From: Variovorax paradoxus_P
GTDB taxonomy: Bacteria; Pseudomonadota; Gammaproteobacteria; Burkholderiales; Burkholderiaceae_C
Assembly (NCBI RefSeq): GCF_050627025.1
Contig: NZ_CP192472.1
DNA: 64,000 nucleotides
Direction: 5' to 3' (one strand)
Under the pieces are notes generated by a model. The model was not told where the DNA came from. It made no database searches and saw nothing but the letters and a program-made list of their open reading frames with translations. Position 1 is the stretch's first letter. Every line of letters starts with the position of its first letter. Positions 46,505 through 55,462 of the stretch are shown in pieces. Made by a program: the position numbers and the translations under genes.

Positions 46505-46943
46505 CCGCGCGCGCGGCTTCACGCTGCTCGAGCTGATCGTGGTGATCGCGATCATCGCGATGGCCACTGCCGGCGTGAGCTTTGCCTTGCGGGACAGCAG
46601 CGCCGCCACGCTCGACCGGGAGGCCGACCGGCTGGCCGCGCTGCTCGAATCGGCCCGTGCCCAGTCGCGCGCAAGCGGCGTTGCGGTGCGCTGGCGCATT
46701 GTGGAAGGCGGAAGCTTCGTCTTCGACGGACTGGCCCCTGGTGCCTTGCCCAGCGGATGGGCTTCCAGCGGCATCAGTGCCCAGGCTTCGCTGGCAGGCG
46801 GCGCGCCGGTTGCCGCCGTGCAACTGGGCCCGGACCCGATCATTGCAGCACAGCAGATCGTGCTGTATTCCGAAGGCCCGCCTGCGCGGTCGCTGCGCAT
46901 TGCAACCGACGGCTTGCGGCCTTTCACCGTCACCACGCCATGA
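46479..46943 (+). CDS. gspH: Type II secretion minor pseudopilin GspH
   Basis: A 154-residue minor pseudopilin with the cleavage site RARG/FTLLELIVVIAIIAMATAGVSF and a GspH/FimT-type C-terminal domain. A GAGGGC precedes the ATG at 46479, inside the end of gspG. Minor pseudopilins prime assembly of the pseudopilus tip. Its stop overlaps the gspI start. Confidence 0.9.
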   Translation: MPTSAAGNSRARGFTLLELIVVIAIIAMATAGVSFALRDSSAATLDREADRLAALLESARAQSRASGVAVRWRIVEGGSFVFDGLAPGALPSGWASSGISAQASLAGGAPVAAVQLGPDPIIAAQQIVLYSEGPPARSLRIATDGLRPFTVTTP

Positions 46944-47314
46944 GCAGCAGCCCACGTTCGGCACACGGCGGATTCACGCTGATCGAAGTGCTGATTGCGC
47001 TCGGCATCGTTGCCTTGGCGCTCGCGGCGGGTTCGCAAGCCACCATGTCGCTCACGCGCAATGCGCAGCGCCAGTCGGACCTGCTTCTGGCCGACCTGTG
47101 CGCCGAAAACGAGCTTGCCAAGGCCCGGCTCGCGCGGCAAATGCCGGCCGTGGGAGATTCGGGTTCGATCTGCGTGCAGGCCGGCGTCTCGTTCAACGTG
47201 ACCACTTCCACCATCGCCACGCTCAACCCCAACTTCCGGCGCGTCGACGTGCAGGTGCGCGACGAAGCAAACGCGCCGGTGCTGCGCATCTCGACCGTGG
47301 TGGGCCGCTTCTGA
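46940..47314 (+). CDS. gspI: Type II secretion minor pseudopilin GspI
   Basis: A 124-residue minor pseudopilin. The leader is very short (MSSSPRSAHGG/FTLIEVLIALGIVALALAAG), and the NELAKARLARQMP stretch is typical of GspI, which nucleates the GspI-J-K tip complex. The start overlaps gspH by four bases (ATGA), and the stop overlaps gspJ by one base. Confidence 0.93.
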   Translation: MSSSPRSAHGGFTLIEVLIALGIVALALAAGSQATMSLTRNAQRQSDLLLADLCAENELAKARLARQMPAVGDSGSICVQAGVSFNVTTSTIATLNPNFRRVDVQVRDEANAPVLRISTVVGRF

Positions 47315-48000
47315 TGCGCCGCGCCGCCCGCCAGCAAAAAAAACAGCTGGGCTTCACCCTGATCGAACTGCTCGTGGCCATTGCGGTAATGGCGCTGCTG
47401 TCGCTCGTGAGCTGGCGCGGGCTCGACGGCATGTCGCGCGCCACCACGCAAAACCAGCAGCGCGCCGACGCAGTATTGACGCTGCAGACCACGCTCGCGC
47501 AATGGAGCGCCGATCTCGACGCCGTAACCGCACTCGCGCAAACCCGCCCCATCGACTGGAACGGCCGCGTATTGCGGCTCACACGCCGCGGCAGCGATGC
47601 GGCGGCGCCGGCCATGCACGTGGTCGCATGGGCGCTGCGCTCCGGTGCCGACGGCACCCGCTGGCGGCGCTGGCAGTCGCCGCCATTCACCACGCGCGGC
47701 GAATGGCAGCAGGCCTGGAACATGGCCGCCTCTTGGGCGCAGGAGGGTGGCGCCGGAGACGTCGCGCTGATGCCGGTGGACAGCTGGCAGCTCTATTACT
47801 TTCGCGAAAACACCTGGACCCCCGCGGGCGAGTTGCCGAGCGGCGTGCCCAACCCGGCGAACCCCACCAATCCGGCAGGCGCCATCGTGAACATGCCGGA
47901 TGGCATTCGCCTGGTGCTGAACCTCGCTCCCGGCGAAGGGCTCGCCGGCACGCTCACGCGCGACTGGGTCAAGCCCACGGTGGGAGCGCCGCGGTCATGA
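47314..48000 (+). CDS. gspJ: Type II secretion minor pseudopilin GspJ
   Basis: A 228-residue minor pseudopilin with the leader and cleavage site LG/FTLIELLVAIAVMALLSLVSWRGLD, and downstream features of GspJ: TLAQWSADLDAV and VQL-like SWQLYYFRENTW. It binds GspI and GspK at the tip. The start uses TGATG with gspI and the stop uses ATGA with gspK, so the whole pseudopilin block is translationally coupled. Confidence 0.93.
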   Translation: MRRAARQQKKQLGFTLIELLVAIAVMALLSLVSWRGLDGMSRATTQNQQRADAVLTLQTTLAQWSADLDAVTALAQTRPIDWNGRVLRLTRRGSDAAAPAMHVVAWALRSGADGTRWRRWQSPPFTTRGEWQQAWNMAASWAQEGGAGDVALMPVDSWQLYYFRENTWTPAGELPSGVPNPANPTNPAGAIVNMPDGIRLVLNLAPGEGLAGTLTRDWVKPTVGAPRS

Positions 48001-48998
48001 CCGGGCGCTTCTTTGCAAACCGCCGGCGCCCGCTGCGGCAACGCGGCGCCGCATTGCTCGCGGCAATGCTCACGGTGATGCTGGTCGCAACCTTCTCGGC
48101 GGCGGCGCTGTGGCAGCAATGGCGTTCGTCGGAGGTCGAGGCCGCCGAGCGCGGGCGCGTGCAGGCAGCGTGGGTGTTGATTGGCGCACTCGACTGGTCG
48201 CGCCTCATCCTGCGCGAAGACGCCCTCACCGGCGGCCCCGACCACCTGGCCGAACCGTGGGCCGTACCGCTCGCGGAGGCGCGGCTCACCAGTTTTCTGT
48301 CGGCCGAAAAAAACGTGGCAAGCGACAACCTCGAAGGCCTGCCCGACGCGTTTCTGTCGGGCCGCATCGTCGATGCCCAATCCAAGCTCAACGTGCTGTC
48401 CCTGGTCGATGGAAACAAGCCTGTGCCGGCGAGTGTTGCCACCTTCACCAAGCTGTTCAACATCCTGGGCCTGCCGGCGTCCGAGCTCAGCGTAATGACA
48501 AGCTCGCTCCTGCGGGCCCTGGCAACGGGCACCGACGCGTCCGGCGGCGGCGACAGCGGCGCCGCGCCGCTCATGCCGCAAGAAGTTTCGCAGCTGGTGT
48601 GGCTTGGCCTTTCGCCCTCGACGGCGGCCGCCCTCGAGCCCTACGTAACGATCCTGCCGATTCGCACCCCTCTCAACATCAACACCGCGAGCGCCGAGGC
48701 CATCAGCGCCAGCCTGCCGTCCTTGAGCATCAGCGATGCGCGCCAGCTGGTCGAAAAGCGCACACGCTCGTTCTTCAAGCAGATTGCCGATGCCAATGCC
48801 GCCTTGCCCAATGGCGGCACGCAATTCAACGCGGCCCAGCACAGCGTGAGCACCCAGTTCTTCGAGGTCTACGGCAGGCTTCGGCTCGACCGCACCTGGG
48901 TAGAAGAGCGGTCGCTGCTGCAGCGCGACGGCATCACCGTGAAGACGATCTGGCGCAATCGCGGAGCCGGAATGACGGCACCTCCGGCTAAACCCTGA
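47997..48998 (+). CDS. gspK: Type II secretion tip pseudopilin GspK
   Basis: A 333-residue large minor pseudopilin. The N-terminus RQRGAALLAAMLTVMLVATFSAA replaces the usual FTLIE with ALLAAM, lacking Glu5, as expected for GspK at the tip of the filament. The helical domain DAQSKLNVLSLVDGN and LNINTASAEAISASLP, a helix-hairpin-helix-like segment, are recognisable. This is the last gene of the gspG-K block; a 136-base gap with a probable promoter follows. Confidence 0.93.
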   Translation: MTGRFFANRRRPLRQRGAALLAAMLTVMLVATFSAAALWQQWRSSEVEAAERGRVQAAWVLIGALDWSRLILREDALTGGPDHLAEPWAVPLAEARLTSFLSAEKNVASDNLEGLPDAFLSGRIVDAQSKLNVLSLVDGNKPVPASVATFTKLFNILGLPASELSVMTSSLLRALATGTDASGGGDSGAAPLMPQEVSQLVWLGLSPSTAAALEPYVTILPIRTPLNINTASAEAISASLPSLSISDARQLVEKRTRSFFKQIADANAALPNGGTQFNAAQHSVSTQFFEVYGRLRLDRTWVEERSLLQRDGITVKTIWRNRGAGMTAPPAKP

Positions 48999-49065
48999 GT
49001 CCGGCTTCCTCCACCGGTTTTCTTGCACCAAAATCATTGCCTAGCGCCCGTCGCAACTACGTCAC

Positions 49066-49112
49066 ACGCTACAAATAAAGTAGCGTCAATGCAATAAGCG
49101 CACCCCTACAAT
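49066..49112 (+). promoter_or_regulatory. Putative promoter and operator before gspL
   Basis: ACGCTAC (49066-49072) and GTAGCGT (49080-49086) form a perfect dyad around AAATAAA, followed by a possible -10 element TACAAT at 49107-49112, 23 bases before the gspL ATG. No -35 close to consensus was found at the right distance, so an activator may bind the dyad. Confidence 0.45.
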
Positions 49113-49134
49113 CAGCCGCCCTTCCGAAATCGAA

Positions 49135-50346
49135 ATGACACCGCTGTTGCTCATCGCCCCCCTCCCTCCGGCGGACGCCGCGGGCGAGTACGACTGGGCC
49201 CAGGCCGGCGACGACGGCATCGCTTTGCGCGACCATGGCCGCGCCCTGCTCGCACTGCTGCCGGCCAGCGCGGACGTCACGCTCGGCATTCCTGCCGCAG
49301 CGCTCTCATGGCACCGCGTCACCTTGCCCAAGGGAAGCATGGGCAGCGCCTCCAGGTTGCGCGCCGTGCTCGACGGCCTGCTCGAAGAGCACTTGCTCGA
49401 CGATCCCGAGGCGTTGCACTTTGCCCTCGAACCCGATGCCAAGGCCGGCGGGCCGGTGTGGGTGGCGGCCTGCAACCGCATCTGGCTGCGCAGCATCGTG
49501 CAGGGGCTCGAATCGGCGGGACGGCGCGTGGTGCGCATCGTTCCTGAGTTTGCACCGCAACCGGCCGACGGTCCGCCGCTCCTGCAGATCACCGGCGAAG
49601 CCGAGGCGCCGCAGCTCACGGTGTGCGATGCCGACGGCGTCGTCTCGCTGCCGCTTGCGGGTGCCGGGCTGGCGCTCTCCGGCAGCCTGCCACTCGACAC
49701 CGCCGTCATCGCCGCCGAACCCGCCGTCGCCCAGGCCGCCGAGCAACTGCTAGAGCGCCGGCTGCCCATCGTGCAGGCACCCCAACGCTGGCTGCAGGCC
49801 ACGCGCTCGCCCTGGGAGCTTGCGCAGTTCGATCTCGCCGTCACGGGCCGCGCCCGCGCCGGCAAAAAATTTGCATCGGTGGTCCAGACGCTGCGCTACG
49901 CACCCGAGTGGCGCGCCGCGCGCTGGGGCGTCATTGCGCTGCTGCTCACCCAGTTGGTCGGTCTCAACGCCTGGGCCTGGAAAGAACGCAACGCACTCGA
50001 TGCCAAGCGGCAGGCGGTCAAGACCATGCTGACCCAGACCTTTCCGTCTGTGAAGCTGGTGGTCGATGCGCCCGTGCAAATGGCTCGCGAAGTCGCGGCG
50101 CTGCAGCAGGCCGTCGGCGACGTCGCGGGCAGCGACTTCGAACCGATGATCGGCGCGCTCGCCTCCAATCTGCCACCGGGCCGCATACCCACCGCCGTCG
50201 ACTACAGCGCCGGCCAGCTGCGCCTGCGCGGCCTGGGCTTGCAGCCATCCGAACTCACAAAGCTCTCGGGTGCCATGGGCCCGCGTGGCTACAGCGTGCG
50301 CGCCGAAGGCGATCTGTTGCTGGTGCAAGCCGAGGCTTCGCGATGA
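49135..50346 (+). CDS. gspL: Type II secretion inner-membrane protein GspL
   Basis: A 403-residue bitopic protein. The cytoplasmic actin-like domain (residues 1 to about 255, with VTLPKGSMGSASRLRAVLDGLLEEHLLDD near residue 63) binds the GspE ATPase. A single membrane segment (WGVIALLLTQLVGLNAWAW, about residues 264-282) and a periplasmic ferredoxin-like domain follow. The gene begins the gspLMNDEF block; the stop overlaps gspM as ATGA. Confidence 0.92.
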   Translation: MTPLLLIAPLPPADAAGEYDWAQAGDDGIALRDHGRALLALLPASADVTLGIPAAALSWHRVTLPKGSMGSASRLRAVLDGLLEEHLLDDPEALHFALEPDAKAGGPVWVAACNRIWLRSIVQGLESAGRRVVRIVPEFAPQPADGPPLLQITGEAEAPQLTVCDADGVVSLPLAGAGLALSGSLPLDTAVIAAEPAVAQAAEQLLERRLPIVQAPQRWLQATRSPWELAQFDLAVTGRARAGKKFASVVQTLRYAPEWRAARWGVIALLLTQLVGLNAWAWKERNALDAKRQAVKTMLTQTFPSVKLVVDAPVQMAREVAALQQAVGDVAGSDFEPMIGALASNLPPGRIPTAVDYSAGQLRLRGLGLQPSELTKLSGAMGPRGYSVRAEGDLLLVQAEASR

Positions 50347-50873
50347 ACTTCACCGAACAACTCCGGGCCCGCTGGGCTTCGCTCGAACTGCGCGAGCGGC
50401 GCATGGTCGCCGTTGCCGTGGCGCTCGTGGTGCTCGCCCTGTTGTGGTGGATTGCGCTCGCCCCGGCGCTGCGAACGCTCGCAGCGGCACCGGCCGAACA
50501 CGCGCGGCTGGACGCGCAATTGCAGCAGATGGCCACGTTGCAGAACCGGGCAAAGGCGCTGCAGGCGCAGCCCCGCCTGAACCGCGACGACGCACTGCGT
50601 GCCCTCGAAACTTCCGTGCGGCAGAGCCTGGGCACCAACGCCCAGCTCATCACGGCCAGCGGCGACGGTGCCGCTACCGTCACGCTGCGCGCCACGCCGG
50701 ACGACTTGGCCCAGTGGCTCTCGCAGGCTCGCGGCAATGCCCACGCCGTGCCGCGTGAAGCCCACCTGACCCGTGCGGCCGCGGCGCCGCCGGCGGCGGG
50801 CAGCAAAGATGCGCAACCTCCAAAGGTGCGCTGGGAGGGCACGCTCGTGATGGCGCTGCCCGCGGCCCGTTGA
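50343..50873 (+). CDS. gspM: Type II secretion inner-membrane protein GspM
   Basis: A 176-residue protein with one membrane segment near the N-terminus (MVAVAVALVVLALLWWIALAPAL, about residues 21-43), followed by a coiled-coil-like region and a small periplasmic domain (NAQLITASGDGAATVTLRAT). It partners GspL and stabilises it. Identification rests on size, topology and position as much as on sequence. Confidence 0.9.
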   Translation: MNFTEQLRARWASLELRERRMVAVAVALVVLALLWWIALAPALRTLAAAPAEHARLDAQLQQMATLQNRAKALQAQPRLNRDDALRALETSVRQSLGTNAQLITASGDGAATVTLRATPDDLAQWLSQARGNAHAVPREAHLTRAAAAPPAAGSKDAQPPKVRWEGTLVMALPAAR

Positions 50874-50889
50874 GCACGAGCCCCGCCGC

Positions 50890-51690
50890 ATGGTGACGCG
50901 CTCTTCCCTCTCAGGACCCACGCCGCGCCGCGGCTGGCGCTGGGCCTTGCTCGGCATCGTGATCGGTGCGCTGCTCGCGCTCGTCCTGTTCGCGCCGGCC
51001 CGCTGGCTCGCCTCTGCACTGTCCAGCTGGAGCCAGGGCCGGCTGCTGCTCGTCAACCCGCGAGGCACGGTCTGGAACGGTGCGGCCGCAGTGGTGCTTG
51101 CAAGCGGTGCAGGCGGCGCCGAAGCGGTGTCGCTGCCCGGGTCTCTCAACTGGCGCATGCGGCCCACCTGGAACGGCATGTTCGCCGTGCTCGACCTGCC
51201 CTGCTGCGCCGCGCGGCCGATCCAGCTCAAGGCCAGCCCGCGAGCCGACGGCATGCAGCTGCAATGGGGCGACGGCAGCTCGCGCTGGCCCGCCACCTTG
51301 CTGACCGGCCTGGGCGCGCCCTGGAACACACTCAAGCTCGAAGGCACGCTCGATCTTTCCACCAGGGCCCTCACGATGCAGTGGGACGGCCCCGTGCTGC
51401 GCATCGCAGGCCAGGCCACGCTCGACGCCACCGATGTGTCGTCGAGCCTTTCGACCCTGAAGCCGATGGGCAGCTACCGGCTCACGCTCGAAGGCGGCAG
51501 CCGGCCGAGCCTGCTGCTGAGCACGCGCGAAGGCAGCCTGCAGCTCAACGGCAGCGGCAGCTGGAACGGCACGGCCTTTCGCTTCAACGGCGAAGCCAGT
51601 GCCGCGCCCGGTCGAGAAGACGCACTTTCCAATTTGTTGAACATCATCGGACGACGTGACAACACGCGTTCGATCATCACCCTGGGTTGA
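50890..51690 (+). CDS. gspN: Type II secretion protein GspN
   Basis: A 266-residue protein with an N-terminal membrane anchor (WALLGIVIGALLALVLFAP, about residues 18-36) and a beta-rich body with GRLLLVNPRGTVWNGAAAVVL and GSLQLNGSGSWNGTAFRFNGEA, typical of T2SSN. GspN is present in only some systems and its role is not well defined. The stop overlaps the region just before gspD. Confidence 0.9.
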   Translation: MVTRSSLSGPTPRRGWRWALLGIVIGALLALVLFAPARWLASALSSWSQGRLLLVNPRGTVWNGAAAVVLASGAGGAEAVSLPGSLNWRMRPTWNGMFAVLDLPCCAARPIQLKASPRADGMQLQWGDGSSRWPATLLTGLGAPWNTLKLEGTLDLSTRALTMQWDGPVLRIAGQATLDATDVSSSLSTLKPMGSYRLTLEGGSRPSLLLSTREGSLQLNGSGSWNGTAFRFNGEASAAPGREDALSNLLNIIGRRDNTRSIITLG

Positions 51691-51692
51691 TC

Positions 51693-54011
51693 ATGATGAA
51701 GCCATTGACTTCGCACGGCAGCCGCCTCGGCATCGTTGCACTCGCAGCGCAAATGCTGATCGCCGCCACCTTCCTGCAAGCCGTGCCGCCCGCGTTCGCG
51801 CAAGCCGCCAGTCCCGATGCGCCCCGCCGGGGCGAACCCATCACGCTCAACTTTGCCAACGCCGACATCGAGGCTGTTGCGCGCACCATGGCGGTGGTCA
51901 CCGGCCGCGACGTGGTGGTCGACCCGCGCGTGAAGGGCACCATGAACCTCGTGACCGACCGCGCCATTGCACCAGCCGCCGCGTTCAACCAGTTTGCTTC
52001 GGCGCTGCGCCTGCAGGGCTTCGCGGTGGTCGAGTCCGAAGGGCTCTACAAGGTGGTGCCCGAGGCCGACGCCAAGCTGCAGACACAAACGGTCAATACC
52101 GCCACGCCCAGCGCCGGCGCGGTGGCCGGCAACCAGATCGTCACGCAGATCTTCAGGCTCAACTACGAATCCGCCAACAGCCTGCTGCCGGTGCTGCGTC
52201 CGCTCATTCCGCCCAACAACACCATCAACGTGAATCCGGGCAACAACTCGCTCGTGATTACCGACTACGCGGACAACATGCGCCGCCTGAGCCGCATCAT
52301 CGCGGCGCTCGACGTGCCCAACGCGTCAGACATCGAGGTGATTCCGCTCAAGCATTCCATCGCCACCGACATGCTGCCGCTGATCACCCGCCTGGTCGAC
52401 GGCAGCGGCTCGGGCGCACCGGGCGCCGCCGCGCCGGGCACGGCCGACGCATCTTTCCGCACCACCCTGCTGGCGGACCCGCGCAGCAATGCGCTGATCC
52501 TGCGTGCGGCCAATCCGGCGCGCGCTGCGCTGGTGCGCACGCTGGTCGAAAAGCTCGACCGCGCCCCGGCCGAAAGCAGCAACGGCGCGGCCGGCAACAT
52601 CTACGTGGTTTATCTCAAGAACGCCGATGCGGTGCGCCTTGCAGCCACGCTGCGCGCTGCCATGGCAGCCAACCAGTTGCCCGGCACGCCGGGTACGCCA
52701 GGCGCTGCGGGCGGCGGTGCCCAGGCACAGCAGCAAGCCAACATTCCACAGGCCATGCAGCAGGTCAACCTCAGCGGCCAAGGCGGCTCGGCCGCTGCCA
52801 ACGCGCCGCTGAACAATGCCAACCAGCCTTCCACCGGCGGGCAGATCCAGGCCGACCCCTCGACCAACTCGCTGATCATCACGGCGCCAGAGCCCCAATA
52901 CCGGCAGATGCGCGCGGTGATCGACAAGCTCGACGGCCGGCGCGCGCAAGTGATGATCGAGGCGCTGATCGTCGAGGTCAGCGCCAAGAAGGCCGCCAAC
53001 TTTGGCGTGCAGTGGCAGAGCGCGCTGGGCAACAACGCGGTCATCGGCACCAATTCAAGCCTGGCCAGCGCCAACATCCTGGCACTGACGCAGGCCCTGG
53101 CCACGCGCGACGTGGCCAATGTGCGGCCGTCCTCGGGGCTGAACCTCGGCATCGCGGGCAAGATCGGCGGGCAATACATCCTGGGCGCCATCGCCAACTT
53201 CTTCAACAGCGACGGCGACGCCAATGTGCTCTCGACGCCCAACCTGCTGACGCTGGACAACGAAGAAGCCAAGATCGTCATCGGCCAGAACGTGCCCTTC
53301 GTCACGGGCCAGTACGCCAGCACCTCGGGTTCGGTGGGCATCAACCCGTTCACTACCGTCGAACGCAAGGACGTGGGCCTTACGCTGCGTGTGCGCCCGA
53401 CCATCAACGAGAACGGCACCGTGAAGATGACCATCTTCCAGGAGACCTCCACGGTCGACGGCAACACCATCAACAACCCCAACGGCCCGACCACCAACAA
53501 GCGCTCGATCGAATCGAGCGTGCTGGTGGAAGACGGCGGCCTCGTCATGCTCGGCGGGCTGCTGTCGGACGACTATGGCAACACAGTCGAAAAGGTGCCG
53601 TTGGCGGGCGACATTCCAGTGCTCGGCAACCTCTTCAAGAACGAGATCCGTACGCGCAACAAGAGCAACCTGATGATGTTCCTGCGCCCCGCGGTCATGC
53701 GCGACGGCGCCTCGACCGAAGCCTTTGCCTACGACCGCTACGACGAGATCCGCGGCATGCAGCAGCGCACCCAGCCGAACACCGACAACATCATGCTGCG
53801 CGGCGTCGATTCCGCGCCCGTGCTGCCGGAGGCCCCGGCACCGCGCCAGACCGAGCGCACAAGCAGCAGCAACAGCAGCGAACGCATCCAGGGCACGCAA
53901 CTCATTCCGCCGCCGCGTCCGCCGGCCGATACGCGCAGCTTGCGCCCAAGCCCGCTGCGCGGTGCCTTGCCGCCCACCGCCGACCCCACCAGCTCGCGCG
54001 AACTCCCCTGA
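51693..54011 (+). CDS. gspD: Type II secretion outer-membrane secretin GspD
   Basis: A 772-residue secretin subunit with signal peptide (to about residue 37, PPAFAQA). The N0 domain is ITLNFANADIEAVARTMAVVTGRDVVVDP. The N1-N3 modules contain IFRLNYESANSLLPVLRPLI, NNTINVNPGNNSLVITDYADNMRR and VYLKNADAVRLAATLRA, with an alanine/glycine/glutamine-rich insert near residues 330-375. The secretin core includes RAQVMIEALIVEVS, the VPFVTGQ gate region and VPLAGDIPVLGNLFK. A serine-rich low-complexity tail follows. It forms the outer-membrane pore. The ATG at 51693 lies just after the gspN stop. Confidence 0.96.
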   Translation: MMKPLTSHGSRLGIVALAAQMLIAATFLQAVPPAFAQAASPDAPRRGEPITLNFANADIEAVARTMAVVTGRDVVVDPRVKGTMNLVTDRAIAPAAAFNQFASALRLQGFAVVESEGLYKVVPEADAKLQTQTVNTATPSAGAVAGNQIVTQIFRLNYESANSLLPVLRPLIPPNNTINVNPGNNSLVITDYADNMRRLSRIIAALDVPNASDIEVIPLKHSIATDMLPLITRLVDGSGSGAPGAAAPGTADASFRTTLLADPRSNALILRAANPARAALVRTLVEKLDRAPAESSNGAAGNIYVVYLKNADAVRLAATLRAAMAANQLPGTPGTPGAAGGGAQAQQQANIPQAMQQVNLSGQGGSAAANAPLNNANQPSTGGQIQADPSTNSLIITAPEPQYRQMRAVIDKLDGRRAQVMIEALIVEVSAKKAANFGVQWQSALGNNAVIGTNSSLASANILALTQALATRDVANVRPSSGLNLGIAGKIGGQYILGAIANFFNSDGDANVLSTPNLLTLDNEEAKIVIGQNVPFVTGQYASTSGSVGINPFTTVERKDVGLTLRVRPTINENGTVKMTIFQETSTVDGNTINNPNGPTTNKRSIESSVLVEDGGLVMLGGLLSDDYGNTVEKVPLAGDIPVLGNLFKNEIRTRNKSNLMMFLRPAVMRDGASTEAFAYDRYDEIRGMQQRTQPNTDNIMLRGVDSAPVLPEAPAPRQTERTSSSNSSERIQGTQLIPPPRPPADTRSLRPSPLRGALPPTADPTSSRELP

Positions 54012-54055
54012 AGCCCCGGCCCGCCGCTCCAACAAACGCACCGCTGTTACCGCCC

Positions 54056-55447
54056 ATGCGCCACCCCCTGCCCTACGCGTTCGCACGCAGCCAGCAGCTG
54101 CTGCTCGAAGAGGCCGATGACGGCCACTACACGCTGTGGATGTCCAGCCACCCCTCGCGCAGCGCACTTGGTGAGGTCACGCGCAAATATGGCGTACAGG
54201 CCTTCGAAGTGCTGGCCGACGGCCCGCTCGCGCAACGCATCAGCGCGGCCTATGCGCAGGGCGAATCGAGCGCCGCCGCGGTGGTGAGCGAGGTGCAGAG
54301 CGACGCCGACCTCTCGCGCATGATGCAGGAGCTGCCGGCGGTCGAAGACCTGCTGGAAAGCGCGGGCGATGCGCCCATCATCCGCATGCTGAACGCGCTG
54401 CTCACACAGGCAGCGCGCGACGGCGCAAGCGACATTCACATCGAGCCTTATGAGCGCACCTCGTCCGTGCGCTTTCGCATCGACGGCACGCTGCGCGAGG
54501 TGGTGCAGCCCAACCGCGCGCTGCACGCCGCGCTGATCTCGCGCCTGAAGATCATGGCCGACCTCGACATTTCCGAGAAGCGGCTGCCGCAGGACGGACG
54601 CATCAGCCTTCGCATCGGCACGCGCGCGGTCGATGTGCGGGTTTCGACGCTGCCGAGCGCCCATGGCGAACGCGCCGTGCTCCGCCTTCTGGACAAGACC
54701 GAATCGAAGCTCACGCTCGAATCGGTCGGCATGCAGGGCGACACGCTGGAGCGCTTTGAAAAACTCATCGCACAGCCGCACGGCATCATCCTGGTAACCG
54801 GCCCCACGGGTTCGGGCAAGACCACCACGCTGTACGCCGCGCTGGCCCGGCTCGACGCAAGCCGCAGCAACATCATGACGGTGGAAGACCCCATCGAATA
54901 CGAACTGCCCGGCGTGGGCCAGACGCAGATCAACGCCAAGATCGAACTCACCTTCGCCAAGGCGCTGCGCGCCATCCTGCGGCAGGACCCGGACGTGATC
55001 ATGATCGGCGAAATCCGCGACTTCGAAACCGCGCAGATCGCCATCCAGGCTTCGCTCACCGGCCACCTGGTACTCGCCACGCTGCACACCAACGACTCGG
55101 TCAGCGCCGTCACGCGCCTCACCGACATGGGGGTGGAACCGTTCCTCCTGAGCTCGTCGCTCCTGGGCGTGCTGGCCCAGCGCCTGGTGCGCAAGGTGTG
55201 CACGGCATGCGGCGGTGCCGGCTGCGAGGTTTGCGGCCAGACCGGCTACCAGGGCCGCACCGGCATCTTCGAGCTGCTGGTGGCCGACGACGAAGTGCAG
55301 GCGCTCATCCACGGCAAGGCGGCGGAAAGCCAGCTCTTCGAGGCCGGTGCGCGCGGCGGCCTGCGCTCCATGCGCGAGGACGGCGAGCGGCTGGTGCAGG
55401 CCGGCATCACGTCGCGTGCCGAGCTGTTGCGGGTCACGCGCGAATAA
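54056..55447 (+). CDS. gspE: Type II secretion ATPase GspE
   Basis: A 463-residue cytoplasmic ATPase that powers pseudopilus assembly. Walker A is GPTGSGKTTTLYAAL (about residue 250), the Asp box is IMTVEDPIEYELPG, Walker B is DPDVIMIGEIRDFETA and the His box is LVLATLHTNDSVSA. The zinc-binding tetracysteine element is compressed to CTACGGAGCEVC (CxxC-x4-CxxC), whereas Vibrio GspE has about 29 residues between the pairs. The ATG at 54056 is chosen because it gives a normal N-terminal domain; the frame stays open far upstream over gspD but that extension is not coding. Confidence 0.95.
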   Translation: MRHPLPYAFARSQQLLLEEADDGHYTLWMSSHPSRSALGEVTRKYGVQAFEVLADGPLAQRISAAYAQGESSAAAVVSEVQSDADLSRMMQELPAVEDLLESAGDAPIIRMLNALLTQAARDGASDIHIEPYERTSSVRFRIDGTLREVVQPNRALHAALISRLKIMADLDISEKRLPQDGRISLRIGTRAVDVRVSTLPSAHGERAVLRLLDKTESKLTLESVGMQGDTLERFEKLIAQPHGIILVTGPTGSGKTTTLYAALARLDASRSNIMTVEDPIEYELPGVGQTQINAKIELTFAKALRAILRQDPDVIMIGEIRDFETAQIAIQASLTGHLVLATLHTNDSVSAVTRLTDMGVEPFLLSSSLLGVLAQRLVRKVCTACGGAGCEVCGQTGYQGRTGIFELLVADDEVQALIHGKAAESQLFEAGARGGLRSMREDGERLVQAGITSRAELLRVTRE

Positions 55448-55462
55448 GCTCCTCGCTCTGCC

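Noticed and set aside
51656..54055. An 800-codon in-frame extension upstream of gspE
   Set aside because: It overlaps gspD completely in another frame and encodes Arg/Ala-rich sequence; the real GspE start is at 54056.
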